Assembly (NCBI RefSeq): GCF_049319665.1
Contig: NZ_JBMOUD010000013.1
Span: 70,308 to 134,307, forward strand
Source: JBMOUD01 sp049319665
GTDB taxonomy: Bacteria > Pseudomonadota > Gammaproteobacteria > Enterobacterales > Enterobacteriaceae
Length of the DNA: 64,000 nt
Direction of reading: 5' to 3'
Shown here: one piece after another, positions 1-8,246 of the stretch
How positions within the stretch are numbered: the stretch's first letter is position 1
Layout: each line of letters opens with the position of its first letter
Made by a program: the position numbers and the translations under genes
The notes under the pieces: model-generated
The model's input: only the letters and a program-made list of their open reading frames with translations
Database searches by the model: none
What the model was told of the DNA's origin: nothing

Positions 1-526
1 CGCCAGCTTGTGCCTGAGCCTGATCGTCAGCTGGCAGAGTGATTTGCAGCGTGATCAATTGATTATCAATCTTACCCAGTACGACGGAAGAATACGCTTT
101 TTCTCCTCCGGCATTAATGATGCTGTCGAGCTGTTGCAGTGTCTGACCATCAACCTGAATTGACTTATTGGTCACCACTTGCAGGTTGGTATCGCGCTCT
201 TGCTGCTGGGCTTGCAGGCGATTTGCCAACGTTTCCAGTGAGTCAGACGTGTTGTCTCCAACAATGACGATCACTGCTTTTTGTCCGGTGCTATCAGCAT
301 AGACATGCATGTTATTGCTCTGCGTTCCCAGCTTGCCGCTTTGGTCACTCATCCCCTGAGGAAGAGTAAAGCTGACTTTACCGTCGAGCAGGCTAATAGG
401 CTGTGTGGCAGCTGCTGCGCTGGCACCTTTATCAACAGGGGCCGTTTTATCATCCGTTTTGCCATCGCAGGCTGCCAGCCCGGCAACCAGCAAAGTAATA
501 CCCATGAATTTGGCAAGATTACGCAT
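1..526 (-). CDS. dcrB: DcrB-like lipoprotein, 3' end cut by window edge
   Basis: The frame opens at an ATG at 524-526 on the minus strand and runs off the left edge, so about 175 residues are seen. The N-terminus (MRNLAKFMGI...) has a hydrophobic stretch ending in a lipobox, LAAC, followed by Asp-Gly. It should be a lipoprotein of the cell envelope. Downstream text (SLETLANRLQ..., TLQQLDSIINAGGEKAYSSV) matches the DcrB family, named for its need in phage C1/C6 DNA uptake in E. coli. A Shine-Dalgarno AAGGAA lies upstream. It follows yhhQ on the same strand after 114 bases, the same order as in E. coli, so the two may share a transcript. The physiological role of DcrB is poorly known. Confidence 0.88.
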   Translation of the reverse strand, partial: MRNLAKFMGITLLVAGLAACDGKTDDKTAPVDKGASAAAATQPISLLDGKVSFTLPQGMSDQSGKLGTQSNNMHVYADSTGQKAVIVIVGDNTSDSLETLANRLQAQQQERDTNLQVVTNKSIQVDGQTLQQLDSIINAGGEKAYSSVVLGKIDNQLITLQITLPADDQAQAQAG

Positions 527-640
527 TAGAGTTCCTTAATATTTCACTTAACGGCACGTACTGCTACGTATCGTATGGCATTGAGCTTACGGCTGTAATG
601 GCACCCTATTCACCAACGAAAAGCAAGCCAGTTATGGCTT

Positions 641-1312
641 TCAGTGTGAACTCAACTGAACCTCGTTGTGATGACCAGACTGTGCCAAGCGTTTTAACAG
701 CATATTAAGCAGCATACCGTACATCGGCAGGAAGAAAATCAGACAAATTAACAATTTGAAACTGTAATCCACTAAGGCGATCTCTACCCAATGTTGCGCC
801 ATAAACGCATCGCTGCTCTTATAAAAAGCGATAAAGAAGAAGGCCAGCGTATCGCTAATATTGCCCAGGAACATCGCTGCTGCTGGCGCAATCCACCAGG
901 TTTTCAACTGGCGCAGACGGTTAAAGACGTTAACGTCGAGGATTTGCCCGAGAACGTAGGCCATAAAGCTAGCGATGGCGATGCGGGCGACCATGATATT
1001 CAGGCTGCTGAGCGCGGCAAAACCTTGCCATTCTCCCTGATAGAACAACGCAGAGATAACGTAAGAAATAATCAGCGCTGGTGCCATTACCGACAAAATA
1101 ATGCGTCGGGCCAATGGCGCGCCGAAGATACGTACGGTTAAATCAGTCGCTAGGAAAATAAACGGAAAGGTAAATGCGCCCCACGTGGTGGTAAAGCCAA
1201 ATACCGATACCGGAAGCTGGACCAGATAGTTACTAGACGTAATGATGGCAATATGGAATAGCGACAGCCATACCAAGGCGGAAAACCGCTGTTGGGCAGA
1301 AAAAGCGTACAT
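641..1312 (-). CDS. yhhQ: Queuosine precursor transporter YhhQ (VUT/DUF165 family)
   Basis: A 223-residue integral membrane protein with about six hydrophobic segments. The family (YhhQ/QPTR) imports queuosine precursors such as preQ0 and preQ1 for tRNA modification. Conserved blocks include SSNYLVQLPVSVFGFTTTWG, FIFLATDLTVRIFG and DTLAFFFIAF, nearly the same as E. coli YhhQ. I chose the Met at 1312 because it aligns with the E. coli start; the frame is open upstream to 1351, but those 13 residues look non-homologous. A PurR-type operator lies 136-151 bases upstream of the start, in line with a known link of this gene to the purine regulon. It probably leads into dcrB. Confidence 0.93.
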   Translation of the reverse strand: MYAFSAQQRFSALVWLSLFHIAIITSSNYLVQLPVSVFGFTTTWGAFTFPFIFLATDLTVRIFGAPLARRIILSVMAPALIISYVISALFYQGEWQGFAALSSLNIMVARIAIASFMAYVLGQILDVNVFNRLRQLKTWWIAPAAAMFLGNISDTLAFFFIAFYKSSDAFMAQHWVEIALVDYSFKLLICLIFFLPMYGMLLNMLLKRLAQSGHHNEVQLSSH

Positions 1313-1447
1313 AAATGTGACCTTTTTAGTGATTGGGGTGAGGGAACCCAAGAAAAATCTTCGTTATTTGTTGCTGTGAAAAACCATGATTTTTCCAGCG
1401 AGCGCGGATCGTACCCGTTTGCGCAAACAATGCAATGGCTAATTTTA

Positions 1448-1463
1448 ACGCAAACGTTAACCT
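1448..1463. promoter_or_regulatory. PurR operator between yhhQ and tusA
   Basis: The 16-mer ACGCAAACGTTAACCT closely fits the PurR consensus (ACGCAAACGTTTNCNT). It lies in the divergent yhhQ-tusA interval. A half-site-like GTTTGCGCAAAC palindrome sits about 20 bases further left (about 1418-1429). yhhQ has been predicted to be a PurR target in gamma-proteobacteria. Binding is inferred from sequence only. Confidence 0.72.
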
Positions 1464-1538
1464 GTATTGCACCAAAAATCAGGGGGAGTAAACTGTCGCT
1501 CTTTAAGTTCCCCATTTGACCTAGAACAGAGACGCCTT

Positions 1539-1790
1539 ATGACCGATCCCTTCAGCCATCCCGACCACCAACTCGATGCCTTGGGCGAACGTTGTCCAGT
1601 ACCTGTGATGATGGTGCGAAAGGCGGTGCGCGGTATGCAGGATGGTGAAACGTTGCTAATCATTGCCGACGATCCGGCGACGACGCGCGATATTCCGGGG
1701 TTTTGCCGCTTTATGGAACACAACCTGTTGGCGTCTGAAACGGAAACCTTGCCGTATCGCTATTTATTGCGCAAAGGAAAAGGGGCTTAA
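1539..1790 (+). CDS. tusA: Sulfur carrier TusA
   Basis: An 83-residue cytosolic sulfur relay protein. It takes persulfide sulfur from IscS on a single Cys and passes it to TusBCD and TusE for 2-thiolation of mnm5s2U34 in tRNA. The reactive Cys is C19 in the GERCPVPVMMVRK motif, and the body (ETLLIIADDPATTRDIPGFC) is nearly the same as E. coli TusA (81 residues). The start was set at the ATG at 1539, matching the E. coli N-terminus (MTD.FS.PDH); the upstream open frame from 1467 overlaps regulatory DNA and has no similarity. Divergent from yhhQ, so two tRNA-modification genes face each other here. Confidence 0.95.
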   Translation: MTDPFSHPDHQLDALGERCPVPVMMVRKAVRGMQDGETLLIIADDPATTRDIPGFCRFMEHNLLASETETLPYRYLLRKGKGA

Positions 1791-1823
1791 TATCAGCCCC
1801 TTGCTTGTGAATAAACGCGTTTT

Positions 1824-4211
1824 CTAACCTGATTTTTTGCGCAACAAGCGCAGCGCGTTGGCCGTGACCAGCGCAGTAGCACCAGAGTCTGCCAATACTG
1901 CCAGCCATAATCCGGTGATCCCCAGCAGCGTAGTGACCAGGAATACCCCCTTCAGTCCCAGCGCGATGGTGATGTTCTGGCGGATGTTGGCTCGGGTTGC
2001 GCGCGATAACGCAATCATCTGCGCCAGCCCGGTTAAGCGGTTGTGATTGAGCGCGGCATCCGCCGTTTCCAGCGCCACATCGGTGCCGCTGCCCATCGCA
2101 ATACCAATGGTGGCGGCTTTCATCGCTGGGGCATCGTTGATGCCATCGCCGACCATCGCCGTTGGATATTGCAGATTCATTTTCTCGACGGCACGGACTT
2201 TATCTTCCGGCAATAACCCGGCCTGATAATTAATCCCTAAACGCTCGGCAATGGTTTTCGCCGCGCGTGGGTTATCGCCAGTCAGCATCACCGCAGATAC
2301 GCCAAGAGCTTTCAACTCAGCAAGCGCGTTAACGGCATCATCACGCAACCGGTCTTGCAACGCGAGTAGGCCTAGCACCCGCTGGTCTTCCAGCACCACG
2401 ACCACGGTTTTTCCGCTGGCTTCCCATTCGGTAATTTTTGTTTCGAAGGCTGCTGATAACTGCTTTTTATCCACATGCTGTGGTGCTGACACCACAATGT
2501 GTTTTTCGTTAACCCAACCTTCAACACCCACACCTGCCAAGGCGCGCCGACGTTCGGCATTGGGCAACAGCGAGTATTGCTGGCTAGCACGTTGGATAAT
2601 CGCTAATGCGAGTGGATGGTGAGAACCGGCCTCGACTGCAGCGGCTTGCGTTAGTAGCTGCTGCTCACTAACACTTTCGGCGGTTAATACATCGCTGACT
2701 TCAGGTTTGCCTTCGGTCAATGTGCCGGTTTTATCCAATGCCACGCGTTGAATTAGCGCTAATTGTTCTAATGCTGCGCCGCCTTTAATTAATGCGCCTT
2801 GGCGCGTTGCCGCAGCCAGGCCAGAAGCGATAGCGGCCGGAGTTGAGATGACTAACGCACAAGGACAGCCAATCAACAGCAGCGTTAAACCACGGTAAAT
2901 CCAGGTTTCCCATGACAGGCCCATTGCCAACGGCGGGATAACGATCACCAGCAGTGACAGCAGCATGATAGCGGGAGTGTAATAGCGGCTAAAGGTGTCA
3001 AGGAAGCGCTCGATTGGCGCACGGCGCTCTTCGGCTTCTTCAATCAATTGCAGTACGCGGTCAATCGCGCTATTACCCGCAGCAGAGACCACTTGTACAC
3101 GTGCCAAACGATCGACACACAGGCTACCTGCCGGAATCTTTTCGCCTGGCTGGCGTTCAATGGGGATCGATTCACCCGTTAGTGCGCTTTCATCAAAGCT
3201 GGCGGCACTATCAAGGAGCGTCGAGTCTGCGGGCAGGCGTCCACCGGCGGCAACTTCAATCACATCACCGGGTTGCAGGCTGCTGACGGCAACGGTTTGA
3301 CTGCCAGTTGCATCGATACGTACGGCACTTTCTGGGATCAGCGCCATCAGTGCTTTCACACCGCTACGGGCGCGGTTGGCGGCAAACCCTTCTAAACGTT
3401 CACCCACCATAAATAGCAACAGCACCATCGCGGCTTCTGCCGTGGCGCCGATAAATAGCGCGCCTAATGCGGCGATGCTCATCAAGGTTTCAATAGCGAA
3501 AGGTGAACCGCTGCGAATCAAGCGAATAGCCTGGCGTAACACCGGATACAAGGCGACTAACGTAGTGAGTGTGAAGGCAATTTTGCCGCCTTCATGGGAA
3601 ACCTGCTCAATCCCCCAGCTAATAATCATCAGCACTAGCAGCGCAATAATCGCTGCATTCTCTTTAAGATGAGAGAGGAAAGTGGTGGGTGCGTGCTTAG
3701 TTGGTACGCCTTCAAGCAATTGAAAACCGGCGGAAGTCACGGCCTGTTTGATTTGTGGGGAAATATCCCGACTTGCACTGACCAACAGTTTTTCGGTGGC
3801 GAAGAGAACTTTGGCCTGTTTGACTCCTGGCAGAGTGCTGACTGCTTTTTCGATTTTCCGTGCGCAGCTGGCGCAGTCCATTCCTACGACTTGCCAACTA
3901 TATTGTGTCGTTCCGCTCGGTGCTGCGAGCGAACTGGGGTCTTCTTCCGCGCCGGGATCTCCTTCCGCTTGAGAGGTGGCGCAGCAGCTTGATTCTTGGT
4001 GTGAGTGCTCACTTACTTTCTCGGTTGAGCAGCAAGCTGAAGCAGCTAACGGTGCGGTGGTGCTACAGCAGTCCACCGGATGTGGCCCTTGCTGACGAGC
4101 CGCGGTGATTTTAGGCGCGGCGGTCATTTTGGTGAATGTTGGGATAGGTTTGGCCTGCGCTTTTGATGAACAGCCGCAGTGGCCGGCAGTGCTTCTATGT
4201 TGTGAGTGCAT
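1824..4211 (-). CDS. zntA: Zn(II)/Pb(II)/Cd(II)-exporting P1B-type ATPase
   Basis: A 795-residue inner-membrane metal pump. Visible motifs: heavy-metal-associated domain GMDCASC (C113, C116), phosphatase loop TGES (about 345-348), membrane metal site CPC (C449, C451) and phosphorylated Asp in DKTGT (D493), followed by GDGINDAPA near the C-terminus. E. coli ZntA has 732 residues; the extra length is in a Cys/His-rich N-terminal tail (residues 1-100) with CGC and three CC pairs. The ATG at 4211 has a GGAGGT Shine-Dalgarno 4-5 bases upstream. A MerR-type operator lies just upstream. The gene stands alone between tusA (convergent) and yhhN. Confidence 0.95.
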   Translation of the reverse strand: MHSQHRSTAGHCGCSSKAQAKPIPTFTKMTAAPKITAARQQGPHPVDCCSTTAPLAASACCSTEKVSEHSHQESSCCATSQAEGDPGAEEDPSSLAAPSGTTQYSWQVVGMDCASCARKIEKAVSTLPGVKQAKVLFATEKLLVSASRDISPQIKQAVTSAGFQLLEGVPTKHAPTTFLSHLKENAAIIALLVLMIISWGIEQVSHEGGKIAFTLTTLVALYPVLRQAIRLIRSGSPFAIETLMSIAALGALFIGATAEAAMVLLLFMVGERLEGFAANRARSGVKALMALIPESAVRIDATGSQTVAVSSLQPGDVIEVAAGGRLPADSTLLDSAASFDESALTGESIPIERQPGEKIPAGSLCVDRLARVQVVSAAGNSAIDRVLQLIEEAEERRAPIERFLDTFSRYYTPAIMLLSLLVIVIPPLAMGLSWETWIYRGLTLLLIGCPCALVISTPAAIASGLAAATRQGALIKGGAALEQLALIQRVALDKTGTLTEGKPEVSDVLTAESVSEQQLLTQAAAVEAGSHHPLALAIIQRASQQYSLLPNAERRRALAGVGVEGWVNEKHIVVSAPQHVDKKQLSAAFETKITEWEASGKTVVVVLEDQRVLGLLALQDRLRDDAVNALAELKALGVSAVMLTGDNPRAAKTIAERLGINYQAGLLPEDKVRAVEKMNLQYPTAMVGDGINDAPAMKAATIGIAMGSGTDVALETADAALNHNRLTGLAQMIALSRATRANIRQNITIALGLKGVFLVTTLLGITGLWLAVLADSGATALVTANALRLLRKKSG

Positions 4212-4256
4212 ATTACCTCCAAAAGGGGCATTGGGTCGGAATAATAGGCACTCTAC

Positions 4257-4278
4257 ACCCTGGAGTTAACTCCAGGGT
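4257..4278 (-). promoter_or_regulatory. ZntR-type operator and zntA promoter
   Basis: A perfect 22-bp palindrome with CTGGAGTTAACTCCAG at its core lies 46-67 bases upstream of the zntA start. On the minus strand it sits between TTGACC (-35) and TAGAGT (-10-like), spaced 20 bp. This over-long spacer with a palindrome in it is typical of MerR-family activation; the E. coli zntA operator has almost the same bases. ZntR itself is not encoded in the window. Confidence 0.82.
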
Positions 4279-4295
4279 CAAGCGAAAAAACCAGA

Positions 4296-4922
4296 TTAAA
4301 GATAGAGGGAGCGAACAATCAGGAAATGTCCACCAAAGTAACAGGCTGCAACCAGTGCATCAGCCAGGCGGAACTTGAAGCGATAGTGACTAATCAGCCA
4401 AATCACATTGGCGAGCAGCAGCAATACCGTCCCGCACAGTACAGAGAAGGCCAGATTAGTACTGCGTGCAAAGTACTGCTCACCGGCAAACCACACCATC
4501 AATAGCGTCATGCCGATATAGGCGGCGATTGGCCAGCGCATTTCGTGCAATTTGGTCCAGATTATTGCCAACAGAACAATGCCGATAGCGAGCAAGATAA
4601 GTGGCAAAGGCCAGAACAGGCTGAATGTCATCTGACTGGCAAAAGCAATGGTATACAGCAGGTGTGATAAGAAGAACGCGCCAATAGCGTACAGAATACG
4701 TTCACGCGGGAGCAAGAGTAGGAGATCGGCAATCAGTGTGGCGACCAACCCGAGCAAGATAAGATAACTATAAGTGGTTAATTCTGGCGCTTGCCAAACT
4801 AATAACACTAATAATAACAATGTAATGGGTTTAAACAACCAGCCTTGCCAGCGCGTGCCACGATAGCGTGCATCTACGTATAACCAACCGGAGAGAAATA
4901 CGGCAATAAATGGCCAACTCAT
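4296..4922 (-). CDS. yhhN: YhhN family membrane protein (TMEM86/lysoplasmalogenase-like)
   Basis: A 208-residue polytopic inner-membrane protein with seven or eight hydrophobic segments. It is collinear with E. coli YhhN (WPLPL, AIGAFFLSHLLYTI.FASQM, ACYF.GHFLIVRSLYL at the C-terminus). Eukaryotic relatives (TMEM86) are lysoplasmalogenases; whether bacterial members have such activity is not shown by the sequence. It starts at the ATG at 4922 and ends 18 bases beyond the zntA operator, so it reads towards zntA. E. coli also has yhhN next to zntA. Confidence 0.87.
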   Translation of the reverse strand: MSWPFIAVFLSGWLYVDARYRGTRWQGWLFKPITLLLLVLLVWQAPELTTYSYLILLGLVATLIADLLLLLPRERILYAIGAFFLSHLLYTIAFASQMTFSLFWPLPLILLAIGIVLLAIIWTKLHEMRWPIAAYIGMTLLMVWFAGEQYFARSTNLAFSVLCGTVLLLLANVIWLISHYRFKFRLADALVAACYFGGHFLIVRSLYL

Positions 4923-4955
4923 TGTTTATCCTTTTTCTAAGGTCAGATGGAAACA

Positions 4956-4992
4956 AACCACGATGAGATGATGACGAAATCTCATCGTGGTT
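4956..4992. terminator. 14-bp perfect hairpin upstream of yhhN
   Basis: Arms 4956-4969 and 4979-4992 are perfectly complementary (AACCACGATGAGAT and its reverse complement) around a 9-base loop. On the minus strand the hairpin is followed by TTGTTT, so it may act as a second terminator or attenuator between yhhL and yhhN. Confidence 0.5.
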
Positions 4993-5032
4993 ATTCAGTG
5001 TAGAGTCGAGATTTACTACCAGCAATCATCAT

Positions 5033-5059
5033 GAAAAAACAGCCGCATATTGCGGCTGT
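5033..5059 (-). terminator. Rho-independent terminator after yhhL
   Basis: Stem ACAGCCGCA / TGCGGCTGT with a 3-base loop. In the minus direction it is followed by a run of six T. It starts 5 bases after the yhhL stop codon. Confidence 0.82.
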
Positions 5060-5063
5060 AGTT

Positions 5064-5342
5064 TTATTTACGCTTTGGCATTGGTGGCTGGGTTTTCTGC
5101 CAGGCTAGCAGCTCGAATACGCCAAACAAGAAGATGCGCAGTTGTAGCCAAGCACCGATTTTCTTTTGATCTTTGCCTTGTGTCGCCTTCAATAACGTCA
5201 CTTGCAAGCCATGCATGAAAAGCATGAAGAATGCCGCTACATCGAGGAAGTATTTCATCGGCTTAGGGAACGGATGAATAAAATTCAACAGCAAAAAGGC
5301 CCAGATGCACAGCATCAACAGGCGACCGATATTAATCAACAT
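5064..5342 (-). CDS. yhhL: YhhL, DUF1145 membrane protein
   Basis: A 92-residue protein with two hydrophobic segments (LLMLCIWAFLLLNFIHPF and FLDVAAFFMLFMHGLQVTLL). It matches E. coli YhhL (89 residues) at both ends (MLINIGRLLMLC... and RIFLFGVFELLAWQK). Function is unknown. Its start overlaps the end of rsmD by 11 bases, so translation is probably coupled and the two form a transcript ending in the terminator at 5033-5059. The coupling with rsmD is conserved in E. coli. Confidence 0.85.
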   Translation of the reverse strand: MLINIGRLLMLCIWAFLLLNFIHPFPKPMKYFLDVAAFFMLFMHGLQVTLLKATQGKDQKKIGAWLQLRIFLFGVFELLAWQKTQPPMPKRK

Positions 5343-5955
5343 CTGACGGCTCCAGTGGTAGCGACGAGACGGACGGCGTCACATCTCGATGATATAAGCG
5401 ATAAGCGACTTGTCCAGCGACCTTTTCACGGTGCAGTCGCCAACTGGCAGGCACCGGTATCGCGCCGTGTTCGACTTCGGCTTCAACGTAAATCCAGGCT
5501 TCATCGGCCAGCCAACCTTGTGTTTCCAATAGGCTGAGTGTTTCTTGCAAAATCCCTTTACGGAATGGCGGATCGACAAACACGATATCGTGCGCCGTGC
5601 CTGTTTTCGCCAACCATTGCAATGCATTGACATTAAAGACTTTTCCGTCTGTCGCATTGAGCAGCGCCAGATTCTTTTCTAATTGCTGGGCTACCGGGCG
5701 TTCAAACTCCAGTAGCGTGGCGCTGCCAGCGTAGCGGGATAGCGCTTCCAGCCCTAATGCACCACTACCGGCGAAGCAATCAAGACAGCGCGCGCCCTGA
5801 ATCATCGGTGCTAGCCAGTTAAACAGGGTTTCGCGCACACGATCGGTGGTCGGACGCAGGCCGGGGCTGTGTGGAACCGGTAATTTGCGTCCGCGCCATT
5901 GTCCGCCGATCAGGCGAATCTGGCCTGCGGCAGGGGTTTGCGGTTTTTTTGCCAT
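5332..5955 (-). CDS. rsmD: 16S rRNA (guanine966-N2)-methyltransferase RsmD
   Basis: A 207-residue SAM-dependent methyltransferase that makes m2G966 in 16S rRNA within assembled 30S particles. SAM-binding motif I is LDCFAGSGALGLE (residues 58-70) and the catalytic motif IV is DPPF (128-131). The early RPTTDRVRETLFNWL block is diagnostic of the RsmD family. Length is close to E. coli RsmD (198). It is divergent from ftsY with about 210 bases between, the usual enterobacterial arrangement. Confidence 0.94.
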   Translation of the reverse strand: MAKKPQTPAAGQIRLIGGQWRGRKLPVPHSPGLRPTTDRVRETLFNWLAPMIQGARCLDCFAGSGALGLEALSRYAGSATLLEFERPVAQQLEKNLALLNATDGKVFNVNALQWLAKTGTAHDIVFVDPPFRKGILQETLSLLETQGWLADEAWIYVEAEVEHGAIPVPASWRLHREKVAGQVAYRLYHRDVTPSVSSLPLEPSDVD

Positions 5956-6165
5956 AATGGATTTTTATTGATCTTTACTGACGTTTGGAACGCTATTCTA
6001 CCGGTGTCGCGGCGTTGGGCCAATGTTTAAGATTGTTGATTGAATTGACAGCAGAAATCATCACGCAAACGTGTTGCCGCTAAGGGAAAGTGATAGACTG
6101 TTAGGTTATTACCTTTATTGATAATCCGTTCGCCAGCAATTAACGGCGAGGAGTGAAGTTGTAAA

Positions 6166-7572
6166 ATGGCAAAACAGAAAAAACGTGGATTTTTCTCCTG
6201 GCTGGGACTTGGCGGCAAGGAAGAAGAACAAAAACCATCGATAGAGACAACCGACGCTCCGAAAACTGAGCAGCCTGTCGATGTCGTAGAACCTATCGAT
6301 GCAGTAGAACCTGTCAACGCAGCAGAAGACGTTGCAAAAGGCGTAGAACCCGACGCGCAATTATCGCAGGTTGAGCCTGCGATAATTGAAGACGTGTTAG
6401 CAGAAGATAAACCGGCAGCAGAGTCCTTTGCTGAGAATGTTGTTGTGGTGACTGAAGAGGTCGCGGCATTACAACATCCTGCACAACCTGAAATCGCTCA
6501 GGTAGAGGTAGAAGAACAAGCTGTCGTAGAAGAAATTATTGAGCCTGAACCGGTCGTTGTGCCAGAGGTTCAGGAAGCAGCAGCCTTGCCGGTTGAGTTG
6601 GAACCTATTATCAGTGCGCCTGCCGTAGAAACTGAGCAGAAGCGCCCAACCAAAGAAGGTTTCTTCGCTCGCCTGAAACGTAGTTTGGTCAAAACGCGTC
6701 AAAATTTGGGGTCAGGGTTTGTTAGCCTGTTCCGCGGTAAGAAAATTGACGATGACCTGTTCGAAGAACTCGAAGAGCAGCTATTGATAGCCGACGTTGG
6801 GGTCGAAACCTCGCGTAAAATTATCGCCTCCCTCACGGAACATGCCACGCGTCGCCAGTTAAAAGACGCCGACTCGTTGTATGTGAAGCTGAAGGAAGAA
6901 ATGTCTGAAATATTGGCTAAAGTTGACCAACCGCTGGATGTTAGCGGTAAAACCCCGTATGTCATTCTTATGGTCGGGGTGAACGGCGTGGGTAAAACTA
7001 CGACGATCGGTAAATTGGCGCGTCAATTTGAGGCCGAAGGTAAATCCGTCATGTTAGCGGCGGGCGATACCTTCCGTGCTGCGGCAGTAGAGCAGTTACA
7101 AGTGTGGGGCCAACGCAATAACATTCCCGTTATCGCGCAGCACACGGGTGCGGATTCTGCGTCGGTTATTTTTGATGCGATTCAAGCGGCTAAAGCACGT
7201 GGTGCGGATGTCTTGATCGCGGATACCGCCGGACGTTTGCAGAATAAATCTCACTTGATGGAAGAGCTGAAGAAGATCGTCCGCGTCATGAAAAAACTGG
7301 ACGAAGATGCCCCTCATGAGGTTATGCTGACGCTCGATGCCAGCACCGGCCAGAATGCGGTAAGTCAGGCTAAACTGTTTAATGAAGCCGTGGGTTTGAC
7401 CGGTATTACGCTGACCAAATTAGATGGCACAGCCAAAGGCGGAGTGATTTTCGCTATTGCTGACCAATTCGGTATTCCTATCCGTTATATCGGGGTAGGC
7501 GAAGGCATTGAAGATTTGCGGCCATTTAAGGCCGACGATTTTATTGAGGCACTTTTTGCCCGAGAGGATTAA
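6166..7572 (+). CDS. ftsY: Signal recognition particle receptor FtsY
   Basis: A 468-residue SRP receptor GTPase that docks SRP-ribosome complexes at the SecYEG translocon. Residues 1-160 are the acidic, Glu/Val-rich A domain, with a basic amphipathic start (MAKQKKRGFFSWLG) that contacts the membrane. The NG domain follows: P-loop GVNGVGKTTT (about 270-280), DTAGR (about 351) and TKLDG (about 415). E. coli FtsY has 497 residues; the difference is in the variable acidic region. AGGAG lies upstream of the ATG. First gene of ftsY-ftsE-ftsX; ftsE begins 5 bases after its stop. Confidence 0.97.
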   Translation: MAKQKKRGFFSWLGLGGKEEEQKPSIETTDAPKTEQPVDVVEPIDAVEPVNAAEDVAKGVEPDAQLSQVEPAIIEDVLAEDKPAAESFAENVVVVTEEVAALQHPAQPEIAQVEVEEQAVVEEIIEPEPVVVPEVQEAAALPVELEPIISAPAVETEQKRPTKEGFFARLKRSLVKTRQNLGSGFVSLFRGKKIDDDLFEELEEQLLIADVGVETSRKIIASLTEHATRRQLKDADSLYVKLKEEMSEILAKVDQPLDVSGKTPYVILMVGVNGVGKTTTIGKLARQFEAEGKSVMLAAGDTFRAAAVEQLQVWGQRNNIPVIAQHTGADSASVIFDAIQAAKARGADVLIADTAGRLQNKSHLMEELKKIVRVMKKLDEDAPHEVMLTLDASTGQNAVSQAKLFNEAVGLTGITLTKLDGTAKGGVIFAIADQFGIPIRYIGVGEGIEDLRPFKADDFIEALFARED

Positions 7573-7577
7573 TACGG

Positions 7578-8246
7578 ATGATTCGCTTTGAACAGGTCAG
7601 TAAAGCTTATCTAGGCGGGCGACAGGCGTTGCAAGGCGTCGATTTTCATATCCAGCCGGGGGAGATGGCATTTCTGACCGGACATTCCGGCGCGGGTAAA
7701 AGTACCCTGCTGAAGTTGATTTGTGGCATTGAACGGCCAAGCGCCGGGCATATTTATTTCGGTGGCCACGATATCAGCCGGCTAAAGAGCAGCGAAGTGC
7801 CATTCTTACGGCGTCAGATCGGTATGATCTTCCAGGATCACCACTTGCTGATGGATCGCACTGTTTATGACAATGTCTCGATGCCATTGATCATTGCTGG
7901 CGCCAGTGTTGAAGACATTCGCCGTCGCGTATCCGCGGCGCTGGATAAAGTGGGCCTGTTGGATAAAGCTAAAAACTTCCCGATTCAACTCTCCGGTGGT
8001 GAGCAACAGCGTGTCGGTATTGCTCGTGCTGTGGTCAACAAGCCTGCGGTATTACTGGCGGATGAGCCAACGGGCAACCTTGATGAAGTGCTATCAGAAG
8101 GTATTCTGCGCTTGTTTGAAGAATTTAACCGCGTTGGCGTGACCGTGTTGATGGCAACGCACGACATGGGGCTTATCGCGCGTCGCCAGTACCGCACATT
8201 GACGCTCAGTCAGGGCCGCATCGCGGGAGGCGCGCACTATGGCTAA
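7578..8246 (+). CDS. ftsE: Cell-division ABC transporter ATPase FtsE
   Basis: A 222-residue ABC ATPase, the same length as E. coli FtsE. With FtsX it forms a division-site complex that regulates murein hydrolysis through EnvC. Walker A is GHSGAGKST (about 35-43), the signature LSGGEQQR, and Walker B LLADEPTGNLDE. It begins 5 bases after ftsY and overlaps ftsX by 8 bases, so it is translated as part of a tight operon. Confidence 0.97.
   Translation: MIRFEQVSKAYLGGRQALQGVDFHIQPGEMAFLTGHSGAGKSTLLKLICGIERPSAGHIYFGGHDISRLKSSEVPFLRRQIGMIFQDHHLLMDRTVYDNVSMPLIIAGASVEDIRRRVSAALDKVGLLDKAKNFPIQLSGGEQQRVGIARAVVNKPAVLLADEPTGNLDEVLSEGILRLFEEFNRVGVTVLMATHDMGLIARRQYRTLTLSQGRIAGGAHYG

Noticed and set aside
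281..529. 82-codon plus-strand frame over dcrB.
   Set aside because: Antisense to the clear DcrB lipoprotein start.
1313..1447. Possible preQ1 riboswitch before yhhQ, considered because YhhQ carries queuosine precursors.
   Set aside because: No preQ1 aptamer pattern was seen in the 5' region; a PurR site is the only clear signal.
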